This document shows positions 1 to 6,089 of a DNA stretch of 8,092 nt, one piece after another. The position numbers were made by a program, and so were the translations under genes. Source of the DNA: UBA1189 sp045126595 (GTDB taxonomy: Bacteria; Bacteroidota; Bacteroidia; Bacteroidales; Bacteroidaceae); the NCBI GenBank assembly GCA_045126595.1, contig JBGVOS010000125.1, positions 1-8,092 on the forward strand, given 5' to 3'. A model generated the notes under the pieces. That model was not told the DNA's origin, ran no database searches, and saw nothing but the letters and a program-made list of their open reading frames with translations. Positions within the stretch are counted from its first letter, which is position 1. The number at the start of each line of letters is the position of its first letter.

Positions 1-2680
1 TGTAGGTTCAGTATCTATTGCCGGTGCCGCCGAACGTGAGATTTATGTCTATTGCGACCCCGTGAAGCTCGAGGCATACAACCTTAGCATCGAAGCCATC
101 AGCCAAAAGATCTCTGCTGAGAATGTAAACTTCCCCGGCGGTACGTTCGACATCGGTAACGAGTCGTTCCCCCTCCGTGTAGAGGGTGAATTTAAGGACC
201 CCATGGAGATGGAGAACATCGTTGTTGCCTCAATGGGAGGAAGCGACATCTACCTCCGCGACGTAGCTGAGGTGGTCGATACCATCCAGGAACGCGGACA
301 GATGGCTTTCAACAACGGTGTACGCGGTGCGATGATTGTCGTTCAGAAACAGTCGGGTGCCAACTCCGTAGAAATCTCCAACAAGGTGCTTGAGATGCTG
401 CCCCAGCTGCAGGAGAATCTCCCCTCTGACGTGAAGATTGGTCTTATTGCCAACACCTCGGAGAATATTGAAAACTCCATCAATGGCTTGGCCGAAACGG
501 TATTCTATGCCCTGCTCTTCGTAGTCGTTGTGGTACTCTTCTTCCTTGGACGCTGGCGTGCCACCTTCGTTATCGGTATCACCATTCCTATTTCGCTCGT
601 AGCCTCGTTCATCTACTTGGCTGTGTCAGACGGTTCGTTCAATATGATTTCACTGGCGTGTCTCACCATTGCTATCGGTATGGTGGTGGACGATGCCATC
701 GTAGTACTTGAGAACGTAACCACACATATTGAACGTGGCGCCGACCCCAAACAGGCCGCTATCCATGCTACCAACGAGGTTGCCATTTCCGTTGTGGCCT
801 CTACGCTGACGATGATTGCCGTGTTCTTCCCCATGACTCTCGTAAGCGGTATGGCAGGTATGATGTTCAAGCAGTTGGGTTGGATGATGTGTGTTATCCT
901 CACCGTATCTACCGTATCGGCCTTGACCCTCACCCCCATGCTCTGCTCGCAGTTGCTGAAACTGAAGAAGAAACACAGCACCTTCTACAACGTATGCTAC
1001 CTGCCTATACAGCGCATGCTTGACCGTCTCGATGTATTGTATGGTAAGTTGATCAATCGTGCCGTGCGTCACCGCAAGATTGTACTCACCACCTGTATTA
1101 TACTCTGCATAGGTTGTTTCATGACCGTAAAGTATGTAGGAACCGAATTCTTCCCTGCATCCGACGACAGCCGCCTCACCGTGAAAATCTATATGCCTGT
1201 AGGAACCCGTACCGAGCGCACCCATGCTGTGGCCAGCGAGTTGGCCGACAAATGGATTTCGGACTTCAAGGATGAAGCACGCGTGGTAAACTACACCGTA
1301 GGACAGGCCAGCGAGGACAACACCTTCGCCTCAATGCAGGACAATGGTAGCCACATCGCTTCGTTCAACATCACCCTTGTACGACCCGGTGAGCGTGAGC
1401 GTACCTTGTTTGAAATATCTGAGCTCATTCGTGCAGACCTCAACCGCTACCCCGAGGTGGATAAATTCACCGTGAGTGCTGGTGGTAACTCAGGTATGGG
1501 TGGACAGTCATCGGTAGATTTCGAAATCTATGGATATGACTTCGATGCTACCGACAAGATTGCCCGTGAACTCCGCAACGAACTGCTGAAGACAAAGGGT
1601 GTCAGTGAGGTGCGCATCAGCCGCTCGGACTATCAGCCTGAGATACAGGTTGACTTCGACCGCGAGAAACTTGCCCGCCATGGCCTTAACCTTTCTACCG
1701 CAGCCACCTACTTGCGTAACCGTATCAACGGTTCAACCGCCTCGTACTACCGCGAAGATGGCGACGAGCACTACATCAAAGTGCGCTATGCTCCTGAGTT
1801 CCGTACTGACATCGAGGACATCGAGAACATCCTCATCTACACCTCAACAGGAGGTTCGGTACGTGTCAAGGATGTGGGTACTGTCGTGGAGCGCTTCACT
1901 CCTCCCTCAATCGAGCGCAAGGACCGTGAACGTGTAAATACCGTCAAGGCTATCGTCAATGCTGAAGTGCCTATGGGAGATGTCGTAGCAGCAGGTAACA
2001 AAATTATCAAGCAGATGGATATCCCTCTCGGCATCAGCATCGAAATTGCGGGTAGCTTTGAGGAGCAGCAGGAGTCATTTGCCGACCTCTTTACATTGGG
2101 TATCCTTATCATTATCCTCGTGTTCATTGTATTGGCATCACAGTTCGAGTCATTCACCGACCCGCTTATCATCATCACTGCCGTGCCCATGTCTATTGCA
2201 GGTGTATTCCTTGCCTTGGCTATCACTGGAACCAGTCTCAGTGTGATGAGTTTCATGGGATGTATCATGCTCTTCGGTATCGTGGTAAAGAACGGTATTG
2301 TGCTCATCGACTACACCAAGCTCTGCCGCGAGCGTGGCATGAGTGCCATCCAGGCCTCTATCACTGCAGCCAAGAGCCGTCTTCGCCCTGTACTTATGAC
2401 TACCCTCACCACTATTCTTGGTATGGTGCCTATGGCCATCGACCAGGGTGAAGGTGCCGAGATGTGGCGTCCCTTGGGTGTGTCTGTAATCGGTGGTCTT
2501 GTTGTGTCTACCATCCTCACCCTCATTCTCGTACCTTCGCTCTACTGTATGTTCTGCGCCATAGGCTTCAAGAAGGCTCGCCGCAAGCATGCCAAGCAGC
2601 TCGTACTCGATGCCTATTGGGAGCAAAATAAGGAATCGATGATTAAGAGTAAGCGTAAGAGAAGAAAAGAAAAATATTAA
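1..2680 (+). CDS. RND efflux permease (HAE1/AcrB type), 5'-truncated by window edge
   Basis: Inner-membrane pump subunit that exchanges protons for export of drugs or other envelope-toxic compounds, working with a membrane-fusion protein and an outer-membrane channel. The frame is open from base 2, so the gene enters from the left; 892 residues are visible and roughly 170 N-terminal residues (TM1 and part of the first porter loop) are missing compared with AcrB. Visible residues 6-30 (IAGAAEREIYV..DP..L.AYNLS) match the porter domain. TM2-TM6 follow at about 165-330, TM7 at about 360, a second large periplasmic loop to about 700, then TM8-TM12. The proton-relay residues are present: adjacent Asp230-Asp231 in GMVVDDAIVVLENV (TM4) and Lys763 in GIVVKNGIVLIDY (TM10). 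Asp/Asp/Lys fits HAE1 drug pumps; a heavy-metal (CusA-type) role is less likely. The C-terminus is a basic tail (KSKRKRRKEK). It shares an operon with the PII-like gene at 2779. Substrate cannot be read from the sequence. Confidence 0.96.
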   Translation, partial: VGSVSIAGAAEREIYVYCDPVKLEAYNLSIEAISQKISAENVNFPGGTFDIGNESFPLRVEGEFKDPMEMENIVVASMGGSDIYLRDVAEVVDTIQERGQMAFNNGVRGAMIVVQKQSGANSVEISNKVLEMLPQLQENLPSDVKIGLIANTSENIENSINGLAETVFYALLFVVVVVLFFLGRWRATFVIGITIPISLVASFIYLAVSDGSFNMISLACLTIAIGMVVDDAIVVLENVTTHIERGADPKQAAIHATNEVAISVVASTLTMIAVFFPMTLVSGMAGMMFKQLGWMMCVILTVSTVSALTLTPMLCSQLLKLKKKHSTFYNVCYLPIQRMLDRLDVLYGKLINRAVRHRKIVLTTCIILCIGCFMTVKYVGTEFFPASDDSRLTVKIYMPVGTRTERTHAVASELADKWISDFKDEARVVNYTVGQASEDNTFASMQDNGSHIASFNITLVRPGERERTLFEISELIRADLNRYPEVDKFTVSAGGNSGMGGQSSVDFEIYGYDFDATDKIARELRNELLKTKGVSEVRISRSDYQPEIQVDFDREKLARHGLNLSTAATYLRNRINGSTASYYREDGDEHYIKVRYAPEFRTDIEDIENILIYTSTGGSVRVKDVGTVVERFTPPSIERKDRERVNTVKAIVNAEVPMGDVVAAGNKIIKQMDIPLGISIEIAGSFEEQQESFADLFTLGILIIILVFIVLASQFESFTDPLIIITAVPMSIAGVFLALAITGTSLSVMSFMGCIMLFGIVVKNGIVLIDYTKLCRERGMSAIQASITAAKSRLRPVLMTTLTTILGMVPMAIDQGEGAEMWRPLGVSVIGGLVVSTILTLILVPSLYCMFCAIGFKKARRKHAKQLVLDAYWEQNKESMIKSKRKRRKEKY

Positions 2681-2689
2681 TTTTAATTA

Positions 2690-2773
2690 CGAATTATGAA
2701 TTTTGAATTCTTTCCAGCATCTCGTCTTCATGCGGAGCCAATTCAAAATTCATAATTCAAAATTCATAATTCG
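2690..2773. repeat. Inverted repeat with 14-bp tandem repeat between pump gene and PII-like gene
   Basis: The left arm 2690-2709 (cgaattatgaattttgaatt) is the exact reverse complement of 2754-2773, a perfect 20-bp inverted repeat with a 44-base interval. The right side is duplicated: unit aattcaaaattcat occurs at 2740-2753 and 2754-2767, followed by aattc, so the left arm can also pair over 19 bases with 2740-2758. The stem has no T-tract, so it is unlikely to be an ordinary terminator. It ends 5 bases before the ATG at 2779. The bases 2710-2739 between the arms show nothing recognisable. It may be a dispersed Bacteroidales intergenic repeat, a processing or stability hairpin, or a translational control element. 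Confidence 0.85.
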
Positions 2774-2778
2774 ACGAC

Positions 2779-3072
2779 ATGAAATCCGTATTTATCGCCT
2801 ACGACCAGGCATACCAAGAGAAGATACTCTTCACACTCGACCATTTCAACTGCCGTGGTTTCTCCATGTTTCCCCAAATACAGGGACGTGGTAGCAAGAC
2901 TGGTGAACCCCACTACGGCAGCCACGCATGGCCCTCTATGTGTTCGGCTGTTCTCACGGTTGTAAGAGACGAGCAGGTAGATCCACTGCTTGAAGAATTG
3001 CACCGCATCGATAAAGAGACCGAGCGTCTTGGCCTCCGTGCTTTTGTGTGGGATGTGGAGAAAACAATCTAA
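2779..3072 (+). CDS. PG0541-family transporter-associated protein, PII-like
   Basis: Small soluble protein of 97 residues that resembles the PII-like families found next to RND pumps. I recognise it as the PG0541 family, which sits directly after RND permease genes in Bacteroidales. The pattern fits a PII ferredoxin-like fold: a first strand MKSVFIAYD, a helix at about 11-22, a flexible loop at about 32-52 (QIQGRGSKTGEPHYGSHAW), a strand SAVLTVV at 56-62, a helix VDPLLEELHRIDKE at 67-80, and a last strand RAFVWDV at 87-93. The loop region carries possible ligands Cys25, Met30, His45, His49, Met54 and Cys55. Probable role: sensing a small molecule or metal and adjusting the pump; this is inference from context and fold. 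The start is fixed, since an in-frame stop lies at 2767-2769 with no other start codon between. It follows the pump gene by 98 bases and is closed by the terminator at 3099, so pump and PII-like gene are probably cotranscribed. Confidence 0.85.
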   Translation: MKSVFIAYDQAYQEKILFTLDHFNCRGFSMFPQIQGRGSKTGEPHYGSHAWPSMCSAVLTVVRDEQVDPLLEELHRIDKETERLGLRAFVWDVEKTI

Positions 3073-3098
3073 GCATTAAGTGTAAAATTTATATAATT

Positions 3099-3152
3099 AC
3101 GGACAGATTTACGCTAATATTCAGATAAAAAGCGTAAATTTGTCCGTTTTTT
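3099..3152 (+). terminator. Intrinsic terminator after the pump operon
   Basis: Bases 3099-3115 (acggacagatttacgct) pair with 3131-3147 (agcgtaaatttgtccgt): 17 pairs including one G-U, with a 15-base loop, followed by a run of T at 3147-3152. It starts 26 bases after the stop of the PII-like gene. This is the strongest terminator in the window. The run of T ends only 19 bases before the next start codon, so the promoter for the FKBP genes must overlap it or lie upstream of it. Confidence 0.87.
3135..3142 (+). promoter_or_regulatory. Candidate -7 element for FKBP operon, inside terminator stem
   Basis: The octamer taaatttg fits the Bacteroidetes sigma-ABfr -7 consensus TAnnTTTG exactly. It would place transcription start near 3149-3152, leaving a leader of about 20 bases before the ATG at 3172. 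The expected -33 TTTG about 20 bases upstream is poor (only tttacg at about 3108-3113). The octamer is also part of the terminator's right arm, so the match may be incidental. Confidence 0.3.
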
Positions 3153-3171
3153 CAATTTAATAACATAAAGT

Positions 3172-3753
3172 ATGGATAAATTTAGCTACGGACTTGGACT
3201 TGGTATCGGCCAGCAGCTGCTCTCAATGGGGGCTGAGGTAAGTGTCGATGACTTTGCACAGGCTATCCGTGATGTCTTGGAAGGTAAGGAGACTGCACTC
3301 AGCTTTGCTGAGGCACAACAGATTGTAAACAACCATTTCGCCGAAATGGAGAAGAAGGCTCATGCCGCAGCCATCGAGCAGGGCGAGATGTTCTTGAAGA
3401 TGAATAAGGAGCGTGCAGGCGTGACCACACTCCCCAGCGGTTTGCAGTACGAGGTATTGCAGTCGGGCACAGGCCGCAAGCCGAAGGCTACCGACAAGGT
3501 GCGCTGCCACTATGAGGGTCGTTTGGTCGACGGTACAATGTTTGACAGCTCCATCCAGCGTGGTGAACCCGCTGTATTTGGCGTGAACCAAGTGATTGCC
3601 GGATGGGTTGAAGCATTGCAGCTGATGAGCGAAGGCGACAAGTGGAAACTCTATATCCCCTACAACCTCGGCTACGGCGAGCAGGGTGCAGGCGGAGCTA
3701 TCCCTCCCTACAGTACATTGGTATTCGAGGTGGAGTTGCTCGAGGTATTGTAA
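3172..3753 (+). CDS. FKBP-type peptidyl-prolyl cis-trans isomerase, FklB-like, cytoplasmic
   Basis: Catalyses cis-trans isomerisation of Xaa-Pro bonds during protein folding. The 193 residues comprise an N-terminal FKBP_N dimerisation domain (about 3-80, beginning FSYGLGLGIGQQL) and a C-terminal FKBP_C catalytic domain (about 88-193). Aligned by eye to FKBP12, the active-site set is present: Tyr114, Phe124-Asp125, Arg130, Val141-Ile142, Trp145, Tyr168 and Phe185. The layout and wording (SYG.GL..GQQL, FDSS, GEPA.F.VN.VI.GW.EAL, STLVFEVELLE) closely match E. coli FklB of 206 residues. There is no signal peptide or transmembrane segment, so it should act in the cytoplasm. An in-frame stop at 3166-3168 makes ATG 3172 the first possible start. 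A second FKBP gene follows after 31 bases, almost certainly in the same transcript. The catalytic domains of the two are clearly paralogous. Confidence 0.95.
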   Translation: MDKFSYGLGLGIGQQLLSMGAEVSVDDFAQAIRDVLEGKETALSFAEAQQIVNNHFAEMEKKAHAAAIEQGEMFLKMNKERAGVTTLPSGLQYEVLQSGTGRKPKATDKVRCHYEGRLVDGTMFDSSIQRGEPAVFGVNQVIAGWVEALQLMSEGDKWKLYIPYNLGYGEQGAGGAIPPYSTLVFEVELLEVL

Positions 3754-3784
3754 ATAACAATAATCATTCAAAAGAATCAATAAA

Positions 3785-5047
3785 ATGAAGAAAACCGTAT
3801 TTTCAGTAGCAATGGCCTTTGCAGCAGGCCTTTTCGTAAGCTGCACATCAGCACCCAAGGTAGACCTCAACGGTGCAAGCAAGGTTGACTCACTCGCCTA
3901 TGCTATCGGCGTATCACAGACACAGGGTCTGAAAGATTATCTCGTAAACCGTATGGATGTGGATACAGCCTATATGGGACAGTTCATTGATGGCGTGCTT
4001 GCAGGTGCCAATGCTGATGACAAGAAGTATGCCTATCTCTCTGGCGAGCAAATCGGTCAGCAGGTAGTGAATGATATGATTCCCGGTATTACTGGCGAAC
4101 TCTTCGCCGATAAGAAAGGTGAACTTAACAAGAAGAACTTTACCGATGCTTTTTTGGCTGGTGTAACTGGGAAAGGCTTGAAGATGACTCCTTCTGAGGC
4201 GCAAGCAAAGGTGATGCCCCTTATGACTGCCATCCAAGAGAACAACGATTCTACTGCCAATCTCAAGGCACAGGTCGACACCTTCTCATACGCTATGGGA
4301 TTGTCACAGTCACAGGGCTTGAAGGAGTTTGCCATGTACCGTATGGGGGTAGACACCACCTATATGGCTGACTTCGTTAAGGGCATCAAGGCTGGCATCA
4401 AGGCGGGTGACGATGCCAAGAAGGGGGCGACCTATGCTGGTATGTCAATTGGTCAGCAGATTGCCAAGCAGATGGTTCCCGGCATCAGCTACGAGGTATA
4501 TGGCAATGAAAACGAACTGATCAACAAGGATTATCTTCTTGCAGGTTTCATCGCCGGTGCAGCCGAGAAGAATCTTCTCATTCAGCCTATGGAGGCACAG
4601 ATGTTGGTTATGACACTGTTGGAAGAGATCAAGAACGAGCGCTTCGAGCAGCAGTTCGGTGAGAACAAGGCACAGGGTGTTGCTTTCCTTGATTCAATCG
4701 CTCAGACCGAAGGCGTAGTGAAGACCGAGAGCGGCCTCTGCTACAAGGTGCTCACAGCTGGCAAGGGCGCTGTCCCCACCAACACCGACAAGGTGAAGGT
4801 GCACTACCGCGGTACACTCATCGACGGCACTGAGTTTGACAGCTCATACAGCCGCAACGAGCCCACCACCTTCCGTGCCAATCAGGTAATTGCCGGTTGG
4901 ACCGAGGCACTTACCATGATGCCCGTAGGTTCTAAGTGGATGCTCTACATTCCTCAGGAACTTGCTTACGGTAGCCGCGACATGGGTACCATCAAGCCCT
5001 TCTCTACTCTCGTGTTTGAGGTAGAGCTGCTCGAGATTGAAAAGTAA
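3785..5047 (+). CDS. Lipoprotein FKBP-type peptidyl-prolyl isomerase with duplicated N-terminal domain
   Basis: Envelope-located proline isomerase, probably anchored by lipid. Residues 1-20 form a lipoprotein signal (MKKTVFSVAMAFAAGLFVSC) with Cys20 as the likely lipidated residue. No acidic run follows the cysteine, so surface export is not indicated and a periplasm-facing location is more likely. Two homologous FKBP_N-like units follow, about 33-147 and 163-278, both with the pattern VD..YA.G.SQ.QGLK....RM.VDT.YM..F..G and later GQQ; the first 30 or so residues align at an offset of exactly 130. A linker precedes the catalytic FKBP_C domain at about 314-418, where Tyr341, Phe351-Asp352, Arg357, Val368-Ile369, Trp372, Tyr395 and Phe411 match the FKBP12 active site, so activity is expected. 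The 420-residue length is well above the usual 200-270 of Mip/FkpA-type proteins because of the extra N-terminal unit. It is second in an operon with the cytoplasmic FKBP; a terminator follows at 5067. Confidence 0.95.
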   Translation: MKKTVFSVAMAFAAGLFVSCTSAPKVDLNGASKVDSLAYAIGVSQTQGLKDYLVNRMDVDTAYMGQFIDGVLAGANADDKKYAYLSGEQIGQQVVNDMIPGITGELFADKKGELNKKNFTDAFLAGVTGKGLKMTPSEAQAKVMPLMTAIQENNDSTANLKAQVDTFSYAMGLSQSQGLKEFAMYRMGVDTTYMADFVKGIKAGIKAGDDAKKGATYAGMSIGQQIAKQMVPGISYEVYGNENELINKDYLLAGFIAGAAEKNLLIQPMEAQMLVMTLLEEIKNERFEQQFGENKAQGVAFLDSIAQTEGVVKTESGLCYKVLTAGKGAVPTNTDKVKVHYRGTLIDGTEFDSSYSRNEPTTFRANQVIAGWTEALTMMPVGSKWMLYIPQELAYGSRDMGTIKPFSTLVFEVELLEIEK

Positions 5048-5066
5048 ATACAAGTTTATAGGTTAT

Positions 5067-5123
5067 TGAGTTTGTAAGTTAGGCTCCGTAAAGTGCATGC
5101 CTGCTTACAAACTCATTTTCTTT
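5067..5123 (+). terminator. Intrinsic terminator after FKBP operon
   Basis: Bases 5067-5078 (tgagtttgtaag) pair perfectly with 5104-5115 (cttacaaactca). A second short stem, aggc 5081-5084 with gcct 5099-5102, continues it inward after a small internal bulge. The T-rich tail ttttcttt lies at 5116-5123. It sits 19 bases after the stop codon of the lipoprotein FKBP gene. The loop is fairly large, so termination may be less efficient than at 3099-3152. Confidence 0.75.
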
Positions 5124-5130
5124 AACTCAG

Positions 5131-5156
5131 AATTCATCATTCACAACTCATAATTC
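5131..5156 (+). repeat. Degenerate copy of the AATTCA/CATAATTC repeat upstream of the radical SAM gene
   Basis: The segment starts aattcatcattc and ends ctcataattc. Its last 14 bases match the last 14 bases of the repeat before the PII-like gene (2759-2772) at 12 positions, and its first 12 match 2740-2751 at 10. It lacks the opposite arm, so it cannot form the same hairpin. It ends 5 bases before the ATG at 5162. Confidence 0.5.
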
Positions 5157-5161
5157 CAATC

Positions 5162-5941
5162 ATGTCTACCGTTATCTACCCCTCCCCCATCTTTGGCCCC
5201 ATCAAGAGCCGCCGATTAGGCATTTCTTTGGGTATCAACCTACTGCCTGGTGACGGCAAGGTATGCACCTTTGACTGCATCTATTGTGAATGCGGCTTCA
5301 ATGCCGAGCGTCGCCCCAAGCAAAAGCTGCCTACACGTAGCGAAGTGGCCGAAGCATTGGAGCAGAAACTGCAACAGATGCAAGCCGAAGGCATGGCCCC
5401 CGATGTGCTCACCTTTGCCGGCAATGGAGAGCCTACGGCTCATCCCGACTTTGCGGGTGTCATAGACGACACTATTGCTTTGCGCGACCGTTACTTCCCC
5501 CAAGCCAAGGTAAGTGTACTCACCAATGCCACACGTATCGACAAAACGGAGGTTTTTGAAGCATTGAAGCGCGTAGATAATAATATCGTAAAACTCGACA
5601 CGGTAGACACAGACTATATCGCCCGTGTTGACCGTCCTGTAGGCCGCTACGATCTGCCCCGACTCCTTGAATGCATGCGTGCCTTCGAGGGGCATTGTGT
5701 GATACAGACCATGTTTATGAAAGGTGAGGATCCCGAGGGCATATCAGTAGACAACACCACGCCAGAGTATGTAGCCCCGTGGCTTGATGCTGTGGAACGT
5801 ATAGCGCCACGCGAAGTGATGATTTACACCATCGACAGAGAGACTCCCTCGCACGGCTTACGGAAAGCTACACCCGAGGAGCTCGACGGCATTGTCGCCC
5901 AACTGCAGGAACGAGGCATCAAGGCCTCGGCCTCATATTGA
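5162..5941 (+). CDS. Radical SAM protein of the COG0731 (TYW1/wyosine-like) type
   Basis: Predicted cytoplasmic iron-sulfur enzyme that cleaves S-adenosylmethionine to make a radical; substrate unknown. The 4Fe-4S ligands are in the canonical CxxxCxxC arrangement, Cys35-Cys39-Cys42 (CTFDCIYCECG), with an extra Cys44. The SAM-binding GGEP-type motif is GNGEP at 87-91. The N-terminal signature IFGPIKSRRLGISLGINLLP at 10-29 is typical of COG0731, the group named after the tRNA wyosine enzyme TYW1. The 259 residues cover essentially one radical SAM domain without TYW1's flavodoxin domain or any recognised accessory cluster domain, so wyosine synthesis should not be assumed; bacterial members are generally uncharacterised. 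ATG 5162 is the only start codon after the in-frame stop at 5123-5125. A terminator lies just upstream and a hairpin just downstream, so it is probably transcribed alone; I see no convincing promoter of its own. Confidence 0.9.
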   Translation: MSTVIYPSPIFGPIKSRRLGISLGINLLPGDGKVCTFDCIYCECGFNAERRPKQKLPTRSEVAEALEQKLQQMQAEGMAPDVLTFAGNGEPTAHPDFAGVIDDTIALRDRYFPQAKVSVLTNATRIDKTEVFEALKRVDNNIVKLDTVDTDYIARVDRPVGRYDLPRLLECMRAFEGHCVIQTMFMKGEDPEGISVDNTTPEYVAPWLDAVERIAPREVMIYTIDRETPSHGLRKATPEELDGIVAQLQERGIKASASY

Positions 5942-5949
5942 CTATTGAG

Positions 5950-5977
5950 GAGGTAACTCTTCGAAAAAAGTTACCTC
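5950..5977 (+). other. Hairpin directly after the radical SAM gene, no T-tract
   Basis: Bases 5950-5958 (gaggtaact) pair perfectly with 5969-5977 (agttacctc), a 9-bp stem with a 10-base loop, starting 8 bases after the stop codon. The sequence that follows is gaaacataac, without a run of T, and neither strand gives a classic terminator. It may protect the 3' end of the mRNA or act as a weak or factor-dependent end. Confidence 0.5.
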
Positions 5978-6042
5978 GAAACATAACAACTTACCGAACG
6001 GCCTGGCAAAGCGAAAAAAGAACAAATATTTTACACACCTTG

Positions 6043-6050
6043 TAACTTTA
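6043..6050 (+). promoter_or_regulatory. Candidate -7 promoter element for the secreted thioredoxin-like gene
   Basis: The octamer taacttta, followed by cg, matches seven of eight positions of the Bacteroidetes -7 consensus TAnnTTTG. It lies 39 bases before the ATG at 6090 in the only sizeable spacer before this gene (5942-6089). No good -33 TTTG is seen at the expected distance; the region there is A-rich. Apart from this element and the hairpin at 5950-5977, the spacer shows nothing else. Confidence 0.35.
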
Positions 6051-6089
6051 CGACCTTTTCTCCGTCTTATAGATGGAATAATACACAAG

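Noticed and set aside
62..64. GTG as the start codon of the efflux permease gene
   Set aside because: The frame is open back to base 2 and the upstream residues (IAGAAEREIYVYCDP) match the RND porter domain, so this is an internal valine.
650..1225. Open frame of 191 codons on the - strand inside the permease gene
   Set aside because: It is antisense to a well-conserved coding region, has low-complexity His/Gly/Tyr-rich composition and resembles no family.
2740..2772. CRISPR array from the tandem repeats
   Set aside because: Only two 14-base units lie directly adjacent with no spacers, and no cas gene is present.
2690..2773. Intrinsic terminator between the permease and PII-like gene
   Set aside because: The stem is almost entirely A/T with a 44-base loop and no following T-run, and the two genes are expected to be cotranscribed.
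2703..2894. Open frame of 63 codons on the + strand overlapping the PII-like gene
   Set aside because: It begins inside the inverted repeat and runs out of frame through the PII-like gene; composition is that of a repeat translation plus a shadow frame.
3223..3882. Open frame of 219 codons on the - strand across the FKBP genes
   Set aside because: It is antisense to two clear FKBP genes and spans the gap between them; the product has no recognisable domain.
5067..5074. tgagtttg as a -7 promoter element for the radical SAM gene
   Set aside because: It mismatches the essential TA and is part of the terminator stem; no -33 element accompanies it.
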